From an uncultured Eubacteriales bacterium (GTDB lineage: Bacteria; Bacillota; Clostridia; Oscillospirales; Acutalibacteraceae): DNA of 64,000 nt. A program made the position numbers and the translations under genes. Below the pieces are notes generated by a model. That model was not told the DNA's origin, made no database searches, and worked only from the letters and a program-made list of their open reading frames with translations. The stretch covers positions 62,001-126,000 of the forward strand of contig CAJKBQ010000001.1 of assembly GCA_905198155.1 (NCBI GenBank), in the 5' to 3' direction. Below, piece by piece: positions 24,245 to 33,511 of the stretch. The first letter of the stretch is position 1. Every line of letters begins with the position of its first letter.

Positions 24245-27200
24245 TCAGCGGAGGAAGCCTTCGCGGCGGAAGCTCAGCGCCAACAGATTGTCGCTGTTGC
24301 CGGTACACGCGGCGGCAATGTGTGCGGCGGCGGAGGTTGGGTCGCCCATGAAATCTGCGCTCAGGGCCGTGAGGTAATCGCTCTGCGCTTTGCGGAGGAC
24401 AGACGGGTCGTCTACGAATGAGAGGAAGAACGGCGTGGTGGCAAAATAGCCGTTGTCTGTGCCGTCGGCGATTTGCGCCCATTCGCGGGCGTATTTTGTC
24501 ATCCGTTTTTGGGCTTCCAATGGCTCGCCGAGGTGGCACAGGGCATAGGCCTGGAAGTACGGCAGTTCTTTCAGGTTCATGTTGCTGAAATATTCGATTT
24601 CGATGTCGGCGATGTCGCGGAAAATCTGCTGCGCTTCGGCGGTGCGGCCCAGCTGTTCCAATGCGGTGGCCTCGCAGAATCGGGCCGGAACAAGTTTGCA
24701 GCGGTTCCACAATCCGGCGCCGAGCGACTGCGGCAGGACTTGTGCGGCGCGGAAGGAATCAAGCGCGTCCGCCGGGCGGCCGTCGGCCAATGCACGGCGG
24801 CCGAGCGTCAGGTGCGCGAACATATATTGGTCGGCGATGGCGTGTTCGCCGCCCTCGCACGCGACGAGGGTGTGGCCGAGCAGCGTGCGGAGTGCGTCGT
24901 CGGGCTGATCGGCCTGGTTGTATGCTTTGGCCAGTTCGATCAGGGAGTCATCGCGGGTCAGGGAATGCGCCGTCAGGAATGCGATTTTTTCGGCCGGGGC
25001 GACGCCGCATTTGTCCATCAGGACGGCGGTTTCGTACACCAGCTGTTCCGAATCCGGGCGAAGGGCGACGGCGCGTGCCATCAGGGCGCGGGCTTCGTCC
25101 GGCTGATGCAAATGACTAAATTTTGCGACGGCGAGGTTCCGCACAGAAATCCAGTCGTCGTTTTGCGCCCAGAGGCCGGCGGCTGCGGCGTAGCGGTGCG
25201 TGTGGTAGTACAGGCAGCCCAGCAGCAGCCGCGCGCCGGGATCGTCGGTTTGGGCGGTGACGGATTCCAGAATGCGCTGCTCGATGGGGCGGATGGGGAA
25301 GGCGGGGCCGATATCTGCGGCGCGTGCGGCCGCCCAATCGCGGTCGGGGCAGCCGCCGGTCTGGGCGCGGTAATAGCCGCGCGCGTAATGAATCATTTGA
25401 ACGGCGCACGACGGTTTCGCGGTAACCAGACCGTCCAGCAGGCGAACGATGGCGTCGGGCTGACCCATGGTATCCAGGTCGGCGGCCAGGTCGAGGCAGG
25501 TTTGGGCGGCGTTGCTGTCCATCCGATCGTAGAAGTCCGGCGCATCCGACAGGAACCGCGCGAAATGATCGAGCGGATCGCGGCGGAGAAGTGATTGCAG
25601 CAGATCATCGGCGGAATCGCCGCGCAGTTGAATGGCCAGTGCCTGCACGGCGGCGGCCAGGTTGTTGGTGCGGCCATAATCCAGCGCGGTTTCGGCGTGG
25701 CGGACGGCGTCGTCGCAGTGACCGGCGCGGACGTCCAGCATGGCGATGCGCGTCATGGCTTTGCCGACGCTGTCTGCGGCCCAGGCGGCTTTGTGATACC
25801 AGTCGGCGGCCTGTTCGTATGCGCCGACGGATTCCAGAATTTGGCCGTACACATAGTATATGGTGCCGCTTTGGACGCGCGTGTTGAATTGACAGTTTTC
25901 GGCGACGGCGCGGCGGATGAAGCGCAGCGCCGATGCATCGTCGCGCAGACGGTGCGCATATTCCGCCATTGCGATGAGCGACGGAATGTGCCGCGGATTG
26001 CGGCGCAGCGCTTCCCGCCAATAGGCGTCCGGATCGACGGCCGGGTCGCGGTACTGATCGACGTGAACGCCAGCCAGGTAGAGGTCGTCGGCGGAACCCA
26101 TCGCGGCGGCGGCCGGCATATCCGTGATCGGATCCGGCATTTGGAACGCGTCGAATACGCGCTCGGTGTAGGACAGCACCGTTCGCCCGCCGGACTCGAT
26201 TTCGCAGGTGACAAATTGCGGGAGCGCACCGACGTCGAATTTCTGAGGCGCGGCGGGATTCAGGCTGCACACGGCTTCAAACAGGCAATGCGCGCCGTTG
26301 CGCAGACGAATCCGTGCATCCGGCAGCGGGCGGGTGGCCTGCACATACAGCGCTGCGCCGGTTTCGGTGCGATCCAGCCGGAATGCTGCGTCCAGATTGG
26401 CAAATTCCGGCGTGCCGATTTGGGCGATGGGGTACCAATACTGCGAGAATTGCTTCGTTTCGTACGGCGCGAGCCACGCAAAATTCGGCTGGTTGTCCGA
26501 ATACGACCCGGCCATCAGCTCGGCATATTGGCCGTCGGTGTCCGTCAGAGCAGATTCCCATGTTTTGGACAGCTGACCGTACGCCCATGTGAACATCTTT
26601 TTGCCGGGCGAGACGTGGTGGTCGCCGATGTGGACGACGCCGCAGGCTTTGCCGTAGTCGTAGCCGCCGAAAAAGTCGAATTGCGACGCGCTGGCAAAGT
26701 AGGACGTGGCTTCCCGCGTGTTTTTGTGCCAGGAAATGTCACGCGGCTCCGCCATCGGGATGCCGTCGAACACGCAGTTGCCGGCGATGGGGTAAGTGGT
26801 GCGGGATTTCAGATAGTGAAAATTGACATAGGTAACGTCTTGCGGGAAAAAGATCCGATACTGCTCGTTGACCGGGACGGCGGCATTTTCCCACCACAGG
26901 AACGAATGCGGCGTGTCGGTGCGGTTGTACAGCCGCATCCGCGTTTCAAACCGTGCTTCGCCGGGGCGCAGCACGATGCCGACCATGCCTTTCATCCGGT
27001 CGATCGGGTCGTGTTCCGACAGCCAGCAGATGACGGCGCCGTCCGGCTGCGTTTCCAGCGTGTAGTCGCACGGCATGAAGCCCGACGCGCGGTGGTGGAA
27101 CGGCCAGTTGAACTCCACGCCGCCCGAAATCCACGAGCCGAGAACGCCGATCAGTGCCGGTTTGATGACGTGCTGTTTGTAGAAAAAGTCGTAGCCGGTG

Positions 27201-27460
27201 GTTTTGTCGAGCGCGGAATAGATGCGGCCGCCGATTTCCGGAAGGATTTCGATCCGCAGATACTCGTTTTCCAAGCGGACGACGGTGTATTCGCGGCCAA
27301 ATTTGGCACTCCGGTCCACAGACAGCACCACTTTGTTCGGGTATGGACGGCCGCTGGTGCGCTGATGCACGCGGTTTTCGGCGAACATCGGCAGCGGTTC
27401 CTGCGGGGGTTCCGGATAGGTCGGAATTTTCAATTTTTCGATGGATACCATTGGATTCAT
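24245..27460 (-). CDS. DUF5107 domain protein with C-terminal tetratricopeptide repeats
   Basis: A 1071-residue cytosolic protein without signal peptide. Residues about 1-350 match the DUF5107 family: RLENEYLRIEILPEIGGRI, HRASGFMPCDYT, FLWWENAAVPV and GGYDYGKACG, a plan resembling galactose-mutarotase-like beta-sandwiches with several conserved His, Trp and Glu. A short beta domain follows (to about 450), then from about 480 to the end helical TPR-like repeats (e.g. AYWREALRRNPRHIPSLIAMAEYA, QAADWYHKAAWAADSVGKAM). The ATG follows AAAGGG. It is divergent from an AraC regulator, the typical setting of an inducible carbohydrate enzyme. Catalysis on an oligosaccharide is plausible from the fold but not shown. 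Confidence 0.8.
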   Translation of the reverse strand: MNPMVSIEKLKIPTYPEPPQEPLPMFAENRVHQRTSGRPYPNKVVLSVDRSAKFGREYTVVRLENEYLRIEILPEIGGRIYSALDKTTGYDFFYKQHVIKPALIGVLGSWISGGVEFNWPFHHRASGFMPCDYTLETQPDGAVICWLSEHDPIDRMKGMVGIVLRPGEARFETRMRLYNRTDTPHSFLWWENAAVPVNEQYRIFFPQDVTYVNFHYLKSRTTYPIAGNCVFDGIPMAEPRDISWHKNTREATSYFASASQFDFFGGYDYGKACGVVHIGDHHVSPGKKMFTWAYGQLSKTWESALTDTDGQYAELMAGSYSDNQPNFAWLAPYETKQFSQYWYPIAQIGTPEFANLDAAFRLDRTETGAALYVQATRPLPDARIRLRNGAHCLFEAVCSLNPAAPQKFDVGALPQFVTCEIESGGRTVLSYTERVFDAFQMPDPITDMPAAAAMGSADDLYLAGVHVDQYRDPAVDPDAYWREALRRNPRHIPSLIAMAEYAHRLRDDASALRFIRRAVAENCQFNTRVQSGTIYYVYGQILESVGAYEQAADWYHKAAWAADSVGKAMTRIAMLDVRAGHCDDAVRHAETALDYGRTNNLAAAVQALAIQLRGDSADDLLQSLLRRDPLDHFARFLSDAPDFYDRMDSNAAQTCLDLAADLDTMGQPDAIVRLLDGLVTAKPSCAVQMIHYARGYYRAQTGGCPDRDWAAARAADIGPAFPIRPIEQRILESVTAQTDDPGARLLLGCLYYHTHRYAAAAGLWAQNDDWISVRNLAVAKFSHLHQPDEARALMARAVALRPDSEQLVYETAVLMDKCGVAPAEKIAFLTAHSLTRDDSLIELAKAYNQADQPDDALRTLLGHTLVACEGGEHAIADQYMFAHLTLGRRALADGRPADALDSFRAAQVLPQSLGAGLWNRCKLVPARFCEATALEQLGRTAEAQQIFRDIADIEIEYFSNMNLKELPYFQAYALCHLGEPLEAQKRMTKYAREWAQIADGTDNGYFATTPFFLSFVDDPSVLRKAQSDYLTALSADFMGDPTSAAAHIAAACTGNSDNLLALSFRREGFLR

Positions 27461-27471
27461 TTCAAAAGCCC

Positions 27472-27500
27472 TTTACTTTCTACAGATTTTGTTGTATGAT
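27472..27500 (+). promoter_or_regulatory. Weak promoter of the AraC gene in the divergent gap
   Basis: TTTACT (27472-27477), a 17-base spacer and TATGAT (27495-27500). On the minus strand a TACAAT (27507-27502) could serve the DUF5107 gene, but its -35 is poor, as expected for an activator-dependent promoter. Confidence 0.4.
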
Positions 27501-27578
27501 TATTGTACGATAAGCAAGCGGATTTGAAAACCGGAAAACCGATGAAGTTTTTCAAGAATTCGATGGAGGCGAACCGAT

Positions 27579-28364
27579 GTGGCAGAATGGGTGCTGCCGT
27601 CCACGCGGCGGTGCGGGTACTACGATTGCAGCGAATTCAGCGGATTGAAGCGCTCGCCGGAGCGGCGGGCGACGCTGTACGAAATTGAATATTTTCTGGA
27701 GGACGCTGGGGAGACGTATTTGGACGGCGTGCCGTACCGGATGCGGCACGACCATGTGCTGGTCGCCCACCCGGGGCAGGTGCGGTACAGTCAGCTGCCG
27801 TTCCGGACGCTGTTTCTCAAGTTTTCGGCGGCGGATGCGCTGGCGGCGCTGCTGGACGGGCTGCCACCGTATTTTCCGGTGATTCATGCGGCGGCGGCAC
27901 AGGAACTGCTGCGCACCGTGATTGCGCAGAACGAAAGCCGCACGCCGGACGAGGCGCTGATGAATGGGAGCATCCTGCTGCTGCTGAGCACGCTGCGCAA
28001 AGACGCGCGGTTTTCCGGCGGCGACGGGCGCAGCGCGTGGATGGTGCAGGCGCGGCGGTATATCGACGAACACTACATGGAGCGGGTGACGGCTGCGGAA
28101 ATCGCGAAGTCCGTGAGCCTCAGCGAATCGCATTTCCGGGCGGTGTACCGGCAGACGTTTGGGACGACGTTTCACCGGTACCTGACGGATGTGCGCGTCG
28201 CGGCGGCCAAGGCGATGCTGTGGGATTCGACAATTGCCATCGGGACGGTGGCGGAACGGAGCGGATTCGGGAGCGCGCAAAACCTGAACGCAATATTCAA
28301 ACGAGAAACCGGCCAGACGCCCAGCCAGTACCGGCAGGCGTGCAGGCGCAACTACTGGCGTTGA
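27579..28364 (+). CDS. AraC-family transcriptional regulator
   Basis: A 261-residue regulator. The start is GTG at 27579, nine bases after GGAGG (27565-27569); the ATG two bases upstream is out of frame. Residues about 1-110 form a cupin-like sensing domain (EIEYFLEDAGETYLDG, VLVAHPGQVRYSQLPF), and about 160-255 the double helix-turn-helix (AARRYIDEHYMERVTAAEIA-type start, then VAERSGFGSAQNLNAIFKRETGQTPSQYR). It is divergent from the DUF5107-TPR gene, which it probably activates. The ligand is unknown. Confidence 0.92.
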   Translation: MAEWVLPSTRRCGYYDCSEFSGLKRSPERRATLYEIEYFLEDAGETYLDGVPYRMRHDHVLVAHPGQVRYSQLPFRTLFLKFSAADALAALLDGLPPYFPVIHAAAAQELLRTVIAQNESRTPDEALMNGSILLLLSTLRKDARFSGGDGRSAWMVQARRYIDEHYMERVTAAEIAKSVSLSESHFRAVYRQTFGTTFHRYLTDVRVAAAKAMLWDSTIAIGTVAERSGFGSAQNLNAIFKRETGQTPSQYRQACRRNYWR

Positions 28365-28399
28365 ATCCAGCAAAAAGTTTCATTATTTGACGAATATGA

Positions 28400-28428
28400 T
28401 TGCATTTTGCGATTGGGTGTGCTATAAT
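28400..28428 (+). promoter_or_regulatory. Promoter of uvrB-uvrA
   Basis: TTGCAT (28400-28405), a 17-base spacer and TATAAT (28423-28428). No LexA (SOS) box of the Gram-positive type was recognised near it. Confidence 0.75.
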
Positions 28429-28436
28429 AAGAAAGT

Positions 28437-28539
28437 GCCGCCGAAATGCGGCGAATTTTGAGTGCGACGATGGATTAGATAGCGACAAACGCCGGGCAGC
28501 GCCTGCATAAGGCAGGCCTGGCGGGTACACAATAGACCC
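28437..28539 (+). other. Hairpin-rich 5' leader of uvrB
   Basis: Three consecutive hairpins fill the roughly 125-base leader: GCCGC (28437) with GCGGC (28448-28452) followed by AATTTT; GCCTGC (28501-28506) with GCAGGC (28512-28517) inside an outer CGCC (28490-28493) / GGCG (28520-28523); and GGGT (28523-28526) with ACCC (28536-28539). GGGGGAGG follows. This is more structure than a plain leader needs; no known RNA family was recognised. Confidence 0.4.
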
Positions 28540-28560
28540 AAAACGGGGGAGGAATGCTGC

Positions 28561-30576
28561 GTGGATCATTTTAAGCTGGTGTCGGAATATCGGCCGACGG
28601 GCGACCAACCGCAGGCCATTGCGGAGCTGACGGCCGGGGTGGAAGCCGGATACAGGGAACAGGCGCTGATGGGCGTGACTGGGTCGGGCAAGACATTTAC
28701 CATGGCGAATATCATTGCCAATGTGAACCGCCCGACGCTGGTGCTGGCGCACAACAAAACGCTGGCGGCGCAGCTGTGCAGCGAATTCCGCGAATTTTTC
28801 CCTGAAAATGCGGTGGAATATTTCGTGTCGTACTACGATTATTATCAGCCGGAGGCGTACATTCCGACGACGGATACGTATATCGAGAAAGACTCTGCCA
28901 TCAACGACGAAATCGACAAGCTGCGGCATTCGGCGACGCTGGCGCTGTCGGAACGGCGGGACGTGATTATTGTGGCGAGCGTGTCGTGCATTTACAGCCT
29001 GGGCGACCCGATTGACTACCGCAGCATGGTGATTTCGCTGCGGCCGGGGATGCAGAAAAGCCGTGACGAACTGCTGCAAAAGCTGGTGGAGCTGCAATAC
29101 AACCGCAATGACGTAAACCCAACGCGCAACCACTTCCGCGTTCGCGGCGATACGGTCGAGATTTTTCCGGCGGCGGCCAGTGATTACTTGATTCGGGTGG
29201 AGTTTTTCGGAGATGAGATTGATCGCATCAGTGAGATTAATCCATTGACCGGCGAATGCCGCGCGCTGCTGCGGCACGCGGCGATTTACCCGGCGTCGCA
29301 TTATATCGTCCCGGCCGAGAAAATGCGCGCGGCCATCGCGGATTTGGAGGACGAGATGCAGGAACGCATCCGGTATTTCCGCGACCACGATCAGCTGCTG
29401 GAAGCGCAGCGGATTGAGCAGCGGACGAAGTACGACATTGAGATGTTGCAGGAGATCGGGTTTTGCAAGGGGATTGAAAACTATTCGCGCGTGCTGTCCC
29501 GCCGTGCGCCGGGGAGTGCGCCGTTCACGCTGCTCGATTATTTCCCGAAGGATTTTCTGCTGATGATCGACGAATCGCATGTGACGGTGCCGCAGGTGCG
29601 CGCGATGTATGCGGGCGACCGGGCGCGCAAAGAGGCGCTGGTCAACTACGGATTCCGGCTGCCGTCGGCGTACGACAACCGGCCGCTGAATTTTGACGAA
29701 TTTTACGGGCGTGTTCATCAGGTGATATTTGTCAGCGCGACGCCGGGGCCGTTTGAACGTGAAAAAAGCGTGCAGGTGGTGGAGCAGGTGATTCGGCCGA
29801 CGGGGCTGCTCGATCCGGAGGTATCCGTGCGGCCGACGGCGGGGCAGATCGACGACCTGATTTCCGAAATTCAGGCGCGCACCAAGCGGAAAGAACGCGT
29901 ACTGGTGACGACACTGACCAAGAAGATGGCCGAGGATTTGACCGCGTATTTGGAAAACGCAGGGATTCGCGTACGATATATGCACCACGGCGTCGATACG
30001 GTGGAGCGGATGCAGATTGTGCGCGATTTGCGGCTGGGCGAATTCGACGTGCTGGTGGGGATTAACCTGCTGCGCGAGGGGCTGGACATTCCGGAGGTGT
30101 CGCTGGTGGCGATTTTGGATGCGGACAAAGAAGGGTTCCTGCGATCCGAAACGTCGCTGATTCAGACCATCGGCCGCGCGGCGCGCAACGCGGAGGGGCA
30201 AGTGATTATGTATGCGGATGTGATTACGGAATCGATGCGGAACGCCATTGACGAGACGGATCGACGCCGCGCGATTCAGCAGCGGTACAATGAAGAGCAC
30301 CACATTGTCCCCAAAACAATCATCAAGAAAGTGGCGGATTTGCTGGAAATTTCTTCAAAAGTACCCGCCGAAAAGGGCAAGACCGGGCAGAAGAAACTGT
30401 CGCACGCCGAGCGTTTGCAGCTGATCGACCAGTTGACGCGCGAGATGAAGGCGGCGGCGAAGTTGTTGGAATTCGAACACGCTGCGTATTTGCGCGACCG
30501 CATCCGCAAACTGCAAGAGGCGGACGAAAGCAGCCGCAGGGTGACGGACGGTGCGCGCAGCAGCGGACGGGCATAA
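28561..30576 (+). CDS. uvrB: Excinuclease ABC subunit B
   Basis: A 671-residue UvrB, the damage-verifying helicase-like subunit of nucleotide excision repair. GTG start after GGGGGAGG. Walker A GVTGSGKTF (about 39-47), the beta-hairpin with YYDYYQPEAY that locks onto damaged DNA, the DEAD-box-like MIDESHVTVPQ, helicase motif VI region IQTIGRAARN, and a C-terminal UVR domain that binds UvrA or UvrC (about 620-655). Length and motifs are normal. uvrA follows after 12 bases; uvrC is not in the window. Confidence 0.98.
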   Translation: MDHFKLVSEYRPTGDQPQAIAELTAGVEAGYREQALMGVTGSGKTFTMANIIANVNRPTLVLAHNKTLAAQLCSEFREFFPENAVEYFVSYYDYYQPEAYIPTTDTYIEKDSAINDEIDKLRHSATLALSERRDVIIVASVSCIYSLGDPIDYRSMVISLRPGMQKSRDELLQKLVELQYNRNDVNPTRNHFRVRGDTVEIFPAAASDYLIRVEFFGDEIDRISEINPLTGECRALLRHAAIYPASHYIVPAEKMRAAIADLEDEMQERIRYFRDHDQLLEAQRIEQRTKYDIEMLQEIGFCKGIENYSRVLSRRAPGSAPFTLLDYFPKDFLLMIDESHVTVPQVRAMYAGDRARKEALVNYGFRLPSAYDNRPLNFDEFYGRVHQVIFVSATPGPFEREKSVQVVEQVIRPTGLLDPEVSVRPTAGQIDDLISEIQARTKRKERVLVTTLTKKMAEDLTAYLENAGIRVRYMHHGVDTVERMQIVRDLRLGEFDVLVGINLLREGLDIPEVSLVAILDADKEGFLRSETSLIQTIGRAARNAEGQVIMYADVITESMRNAIDETDRRRAIQQRYNEEHHIVPKTIIKKVADLLEISSKVPAEKGKTGQKKLSHAERLQLIDQLTREMKAAAKLLEFEHAAYLRDRIRKLQEADESSRRVTDGARSSGRA

Positions 30577-30588
30577 GGAGAGCATGGT

Positions 30589-33435
30589 ATGGGATCGAAA
30601 AATATTGTGATACACGGGGCGCGGGAGCACAACCTGAAAAATATTGATGTGGAAATTCCGCGCGACAAGCTGGTGGTGTTAACGGGGCTGTCCGGCTCCG
30701 GGAAGTCATCGCTGGCGTTTGACACAATTTATGCCGAGGGGCAGCGGCGGTATGTGGAGTCGCTGTCGTCGTATGCGCGGATGTTTTTGGGGCAGATGAG
30801 CAAGCCGGATGTTGACGCCATTGACGGGCTGTCGCCGGCAATTTCCATCGACCAGAAAACGACGTCGAAAAACCCGCGCTCGACCGTCGGCACGGTGACG
30901 GAGATTTACGACTATCTGCGGCTGCTGTATGCGCGCATCGGGGTGCCGCATTGCCCGGTTTGCGGCCGCGAGATCCGGCAACAGACGGTGGATCAGATTG
31001 TGGATCAGGTGATGGCGCTGGATGAGGGGACGAAAATCCAGATTTTGGCGCCGGTGGTGCGCGCACGCAAAGGCGAGCACGCCAAGGAACTGGAATCGGC
31101 CAAGCGGTCGGGGTATGTCCGCGTGCGGGTGGACGGGAATTTGTACGATCTGTCCGAGCCGATTGCGCTGGAAAAAAACAAGAAGCATTCGATCGAAGTG
31201 GTGATCGACCGGCTGGTGGTGCGGCCGGATATGCGCGCACGGCTGACCGACTCCATTGAGACGGCGTCGAAGCTGGCGGGCGGGCTGACGATTGTGAACG
31301 TGGTGAATGGCGAGGATTTGCTGTTTTCGCAGAATTTTGCCTGCCCGGATCACGGGGTGAGCATGGAATCGCTGACGCCGCGGATGTTTTCGTTCAACAA
31401 TCCGTTCGGTGCGTGTCCCAAATGCACCGGGCTGGGCGTGTTTATGCGCGTGGACCCCGATTTGATTGTGCCGGATCGCACGAAATCCATCCGCGATGGC
31501 GCGATTAAGGCCAGCGGATGGTACTATGCGGACGGGGTATCGATTGCGGCGATGTATTACGACGGGCTGTCCAAGCATTACCATTTTTCGCTCGACACGC
31601 CGTTCTGCGAGCTGCCGGAGGCGGTGCAGCACGTCCTGCTGTACGGGTCGGACGGCGAAAAAATCCGACTGACGCGGCGCAACGACGCCGGTGAGGGCAC
31701 GTATTTGAGCGTGTTCGAGGGCATTGTCCCGAACTTGGAGCGGCGGTTCCGCGAAACGCAGTCCAGCTGGGTGAAAGAGGAAATTGGCGCGTACATGAGC
31801 GCCATTCCGTGCGACCAGTGTGGCGGGCGGCGGCTGAAAAAAGAAAGTCTGGCCGTAACGGTCGAGGGGCAGAATATCCAGGACTTCTGCGGAAAATCCA
31901 TTGCGGATGCGCTGGAATTTGTTGCGGCGCTGCCCGAAAAGCTGTCGCCGCGCGACCGGTTGATTGCGGAGTCGATTCTGAAAGAAATCCGCAACCGCAT
32001 CGGGTTCCTGCACAATGTGGGGCTGGATTACCTGACGCTGTCGCGGTCGGCGGGGACGCTGTCCGGCGGCGAAAGCCAGCGGATTCGGCTGGCGACGCAG
32101 ATTGGATCGTCGCTGATGGGCGTGCTGTATATTCTGGACGAACCGTCGATCGGGCTGCATCAGCGCGACAATGACAAGCTGCTCGCGACGCTGAAAAACC
32201 TGCGCGACCTCGGCAACACGGTGCTGGTGGTGGAGCACGACGAGGACACGATGTATGCGGCGGATTACATTGTTGACATCGGGCCGGGCGCCGGGGTGCA
32301 CGGCGGAAAGGTTGTCTGCACCGGGACGGCCGAGGAGATCAAGCACTGCCCGGATTCGATCACTGGGCAGTACCTCAGCGGCCGCCGGAAAATCCCGGTA
32401 CCGGAAACGCGGCGGGCCGGAAACGGAAAATACCTAAAAATTTTGGGCGCGCAGCAGAACAACCTGAAAAATATCGATGTGACGATTCCGCTGGGGATGT
32501 TTGTGTGCGTGACGGGGGTGTCCGGATCCGGCAAATCGTCGCTGATTAATGAAATCCTGAACAAGCGGCTGTCCGCTGAACTGAACGGCAGCAAGGCCAA
32601 GCCCGGTAAGCACCGCGATATCGTGGGGATTGACCAGCTGGACAAGGTGATTGACATCACGCAGTCGCCGATCGGCCGCACGCCGCGATCGAACCCGGCG
32701 ACGTATACCGGGCTGTTCAACGACATCCGCGAGCTGTTCGCGTCGATGCCGGAGGCCAAGATGCGCGGGTACACGGCGGCGCGCTTTTCGTTCAATGTGC
32801 GCGGCGGCCGGTGCGAAGCGTGCGAAGGCGACGGGATTAAGAAAATTGAAATGCATTTTCTTCCGGACATTTTTGTGCCGTGCGAAGTGTGCGAAGGGCA
32901 CCGGTACAACCGCGAAACGCTCGAAATTCGGTACAAAGGAAAAAATATTTACGATGTGCTGGAAATGACGGCTGAGGAGGGCGTTTCGTTCTTTTCTGCG
33001 ATGCCGAAAATCCAGCACCGGCTGCAAACGCTCGTCGATGTGGGGCTGGGGTATGTGAAAATCGGACAGTCGTCCACGACGCTGTCCGGCGGCGAGGCGC
33101 AGCGCGTGAAACTGGCGACGGAACTGTCCCGCCGTGCGACCGGCCGGACGCTGTATATTCTGGACGAGCCGACCACCGGACTGCACATTGCCGATGTGCA
33201 CCGGCTGATTGATGTGCTGCAAAGCCTGACCAATGCCGGAAATACGGTGGTGGTGATCGAGCACAATCTGGACGTGATTAAGACAGCGGATTACCTGATC
33301 GATTTAGGTCCGGAGGGCGGCGACCGCGGCGGCACCATCGTGGCGTGCGGAACGCCGGAAGAAGTGGCGACGGTCGATGCATCGTATACCGGTCAATATT
33401 TGAAAAAAATTTTGAAACCTCGGGCAAATGAATAA
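30589..33435 (+). CDS. uvrA: Excinuclease ABC subunit A
   Basis: A 948-residue UvrA, the ABC-type ATPase that scans for DNA damage and loads UvrB. Two ATPase modules are seen: Walker A GLSGSGKSS near residue 32 and GVSGSGKSS near 640, signatures LSGGESQRIRLA and LSGGEAQRVKLA, and Walker B YILDEPSIGLH and YILDEPTTGLH. Zinc modules include CPDHG with CPKC and CEACEGDG with CEVCEGHR. It is cotranscribed with uvrB. No terminator is visible after it. Confidence 0.98.
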   Translation: MGSKNIVIHGAREHNLKNIDVEIPRDKLVVLTGLSGSGKSSLAFDTIYAEGQRRYVESLSSYARMFLGQMSKPDVDAIDGLSPAISIDQKTTSKNPRSTVGTVTEIYDYLRLLYARIGVPHCPVCGREIRQQTVDQIVDQVMALDEGTKIQILAPVVRARKGEHAKELESAKRSGYVRVRVDGNLYDLSEPIALEKNKKHSIEVVIDRLVVRPDMRARLTDSIETASKLAGGLTIVNVVNGEDLLFSQNFACPDHGVSMESLTPRMFSFNNPFGACPKCTGLGVFMRVDPDLIVPDRTKSIRDGAIKASGWYYADGVSIAAMYYDGLSKHYHFSLDTPFCELPEAVQHVLLYGSDGEKIRLTRRNDAGEGTYLSVFEGIVPNLERRFRETQSSWVKEEIGAYMSAIPCDQCGGRRLKKESLAVTVEGQNIQDFCGKSIADALEFVAALPEKLSPRDRLIAESILKEIRNRIGFLHNVGLDYLTLSRSAGTLSGGESQRIRLATQIGSSLMGVLYILDEPSIGLHQRDNDKLLATLKNLRDLGNTVLVVEHDEDTMYAADYIVDIGPGAGVHGGKVVCTGTAEEIKHCPDSITGQYLSGRRKIPVPETRRAGNGKYLKILGAQQNNLKNIDVTIPLGMFVCVTGVSGSGKSSLINEILNKRLSAELNGSKAKPGKHRDIVGIDQLDKVIDITQSPIGRTPRSNPATYTGLFNDIRELFASMPEAKMRGYTAARFSFNVRGGRCEACEGDGIKKIEMHFLPDIFVPCEVCEGHRYNRETLEIRYKGKNIYDVLEMTAEEGVSFFSAMPKIQHRLQTLVDVGLGYVKIGQSSTTLSGGEAQRVKLATELSRRATGRTLYILDEPTTGLHIADVHRLIDVLQSLTNAGNTVVVIEHNLDVIKTADYLIDLGPEGGDRGGTIVACGTPEEVATVDASYTGQYLKKILKPRANE

Positions 33436-33511
33436 AAATTTACAACTTGTTCAACTCTCTGTTGGGTTCATACTGTAAAATAGAACCGAAACGGAAGGAG
33501 AGACGATCCGA

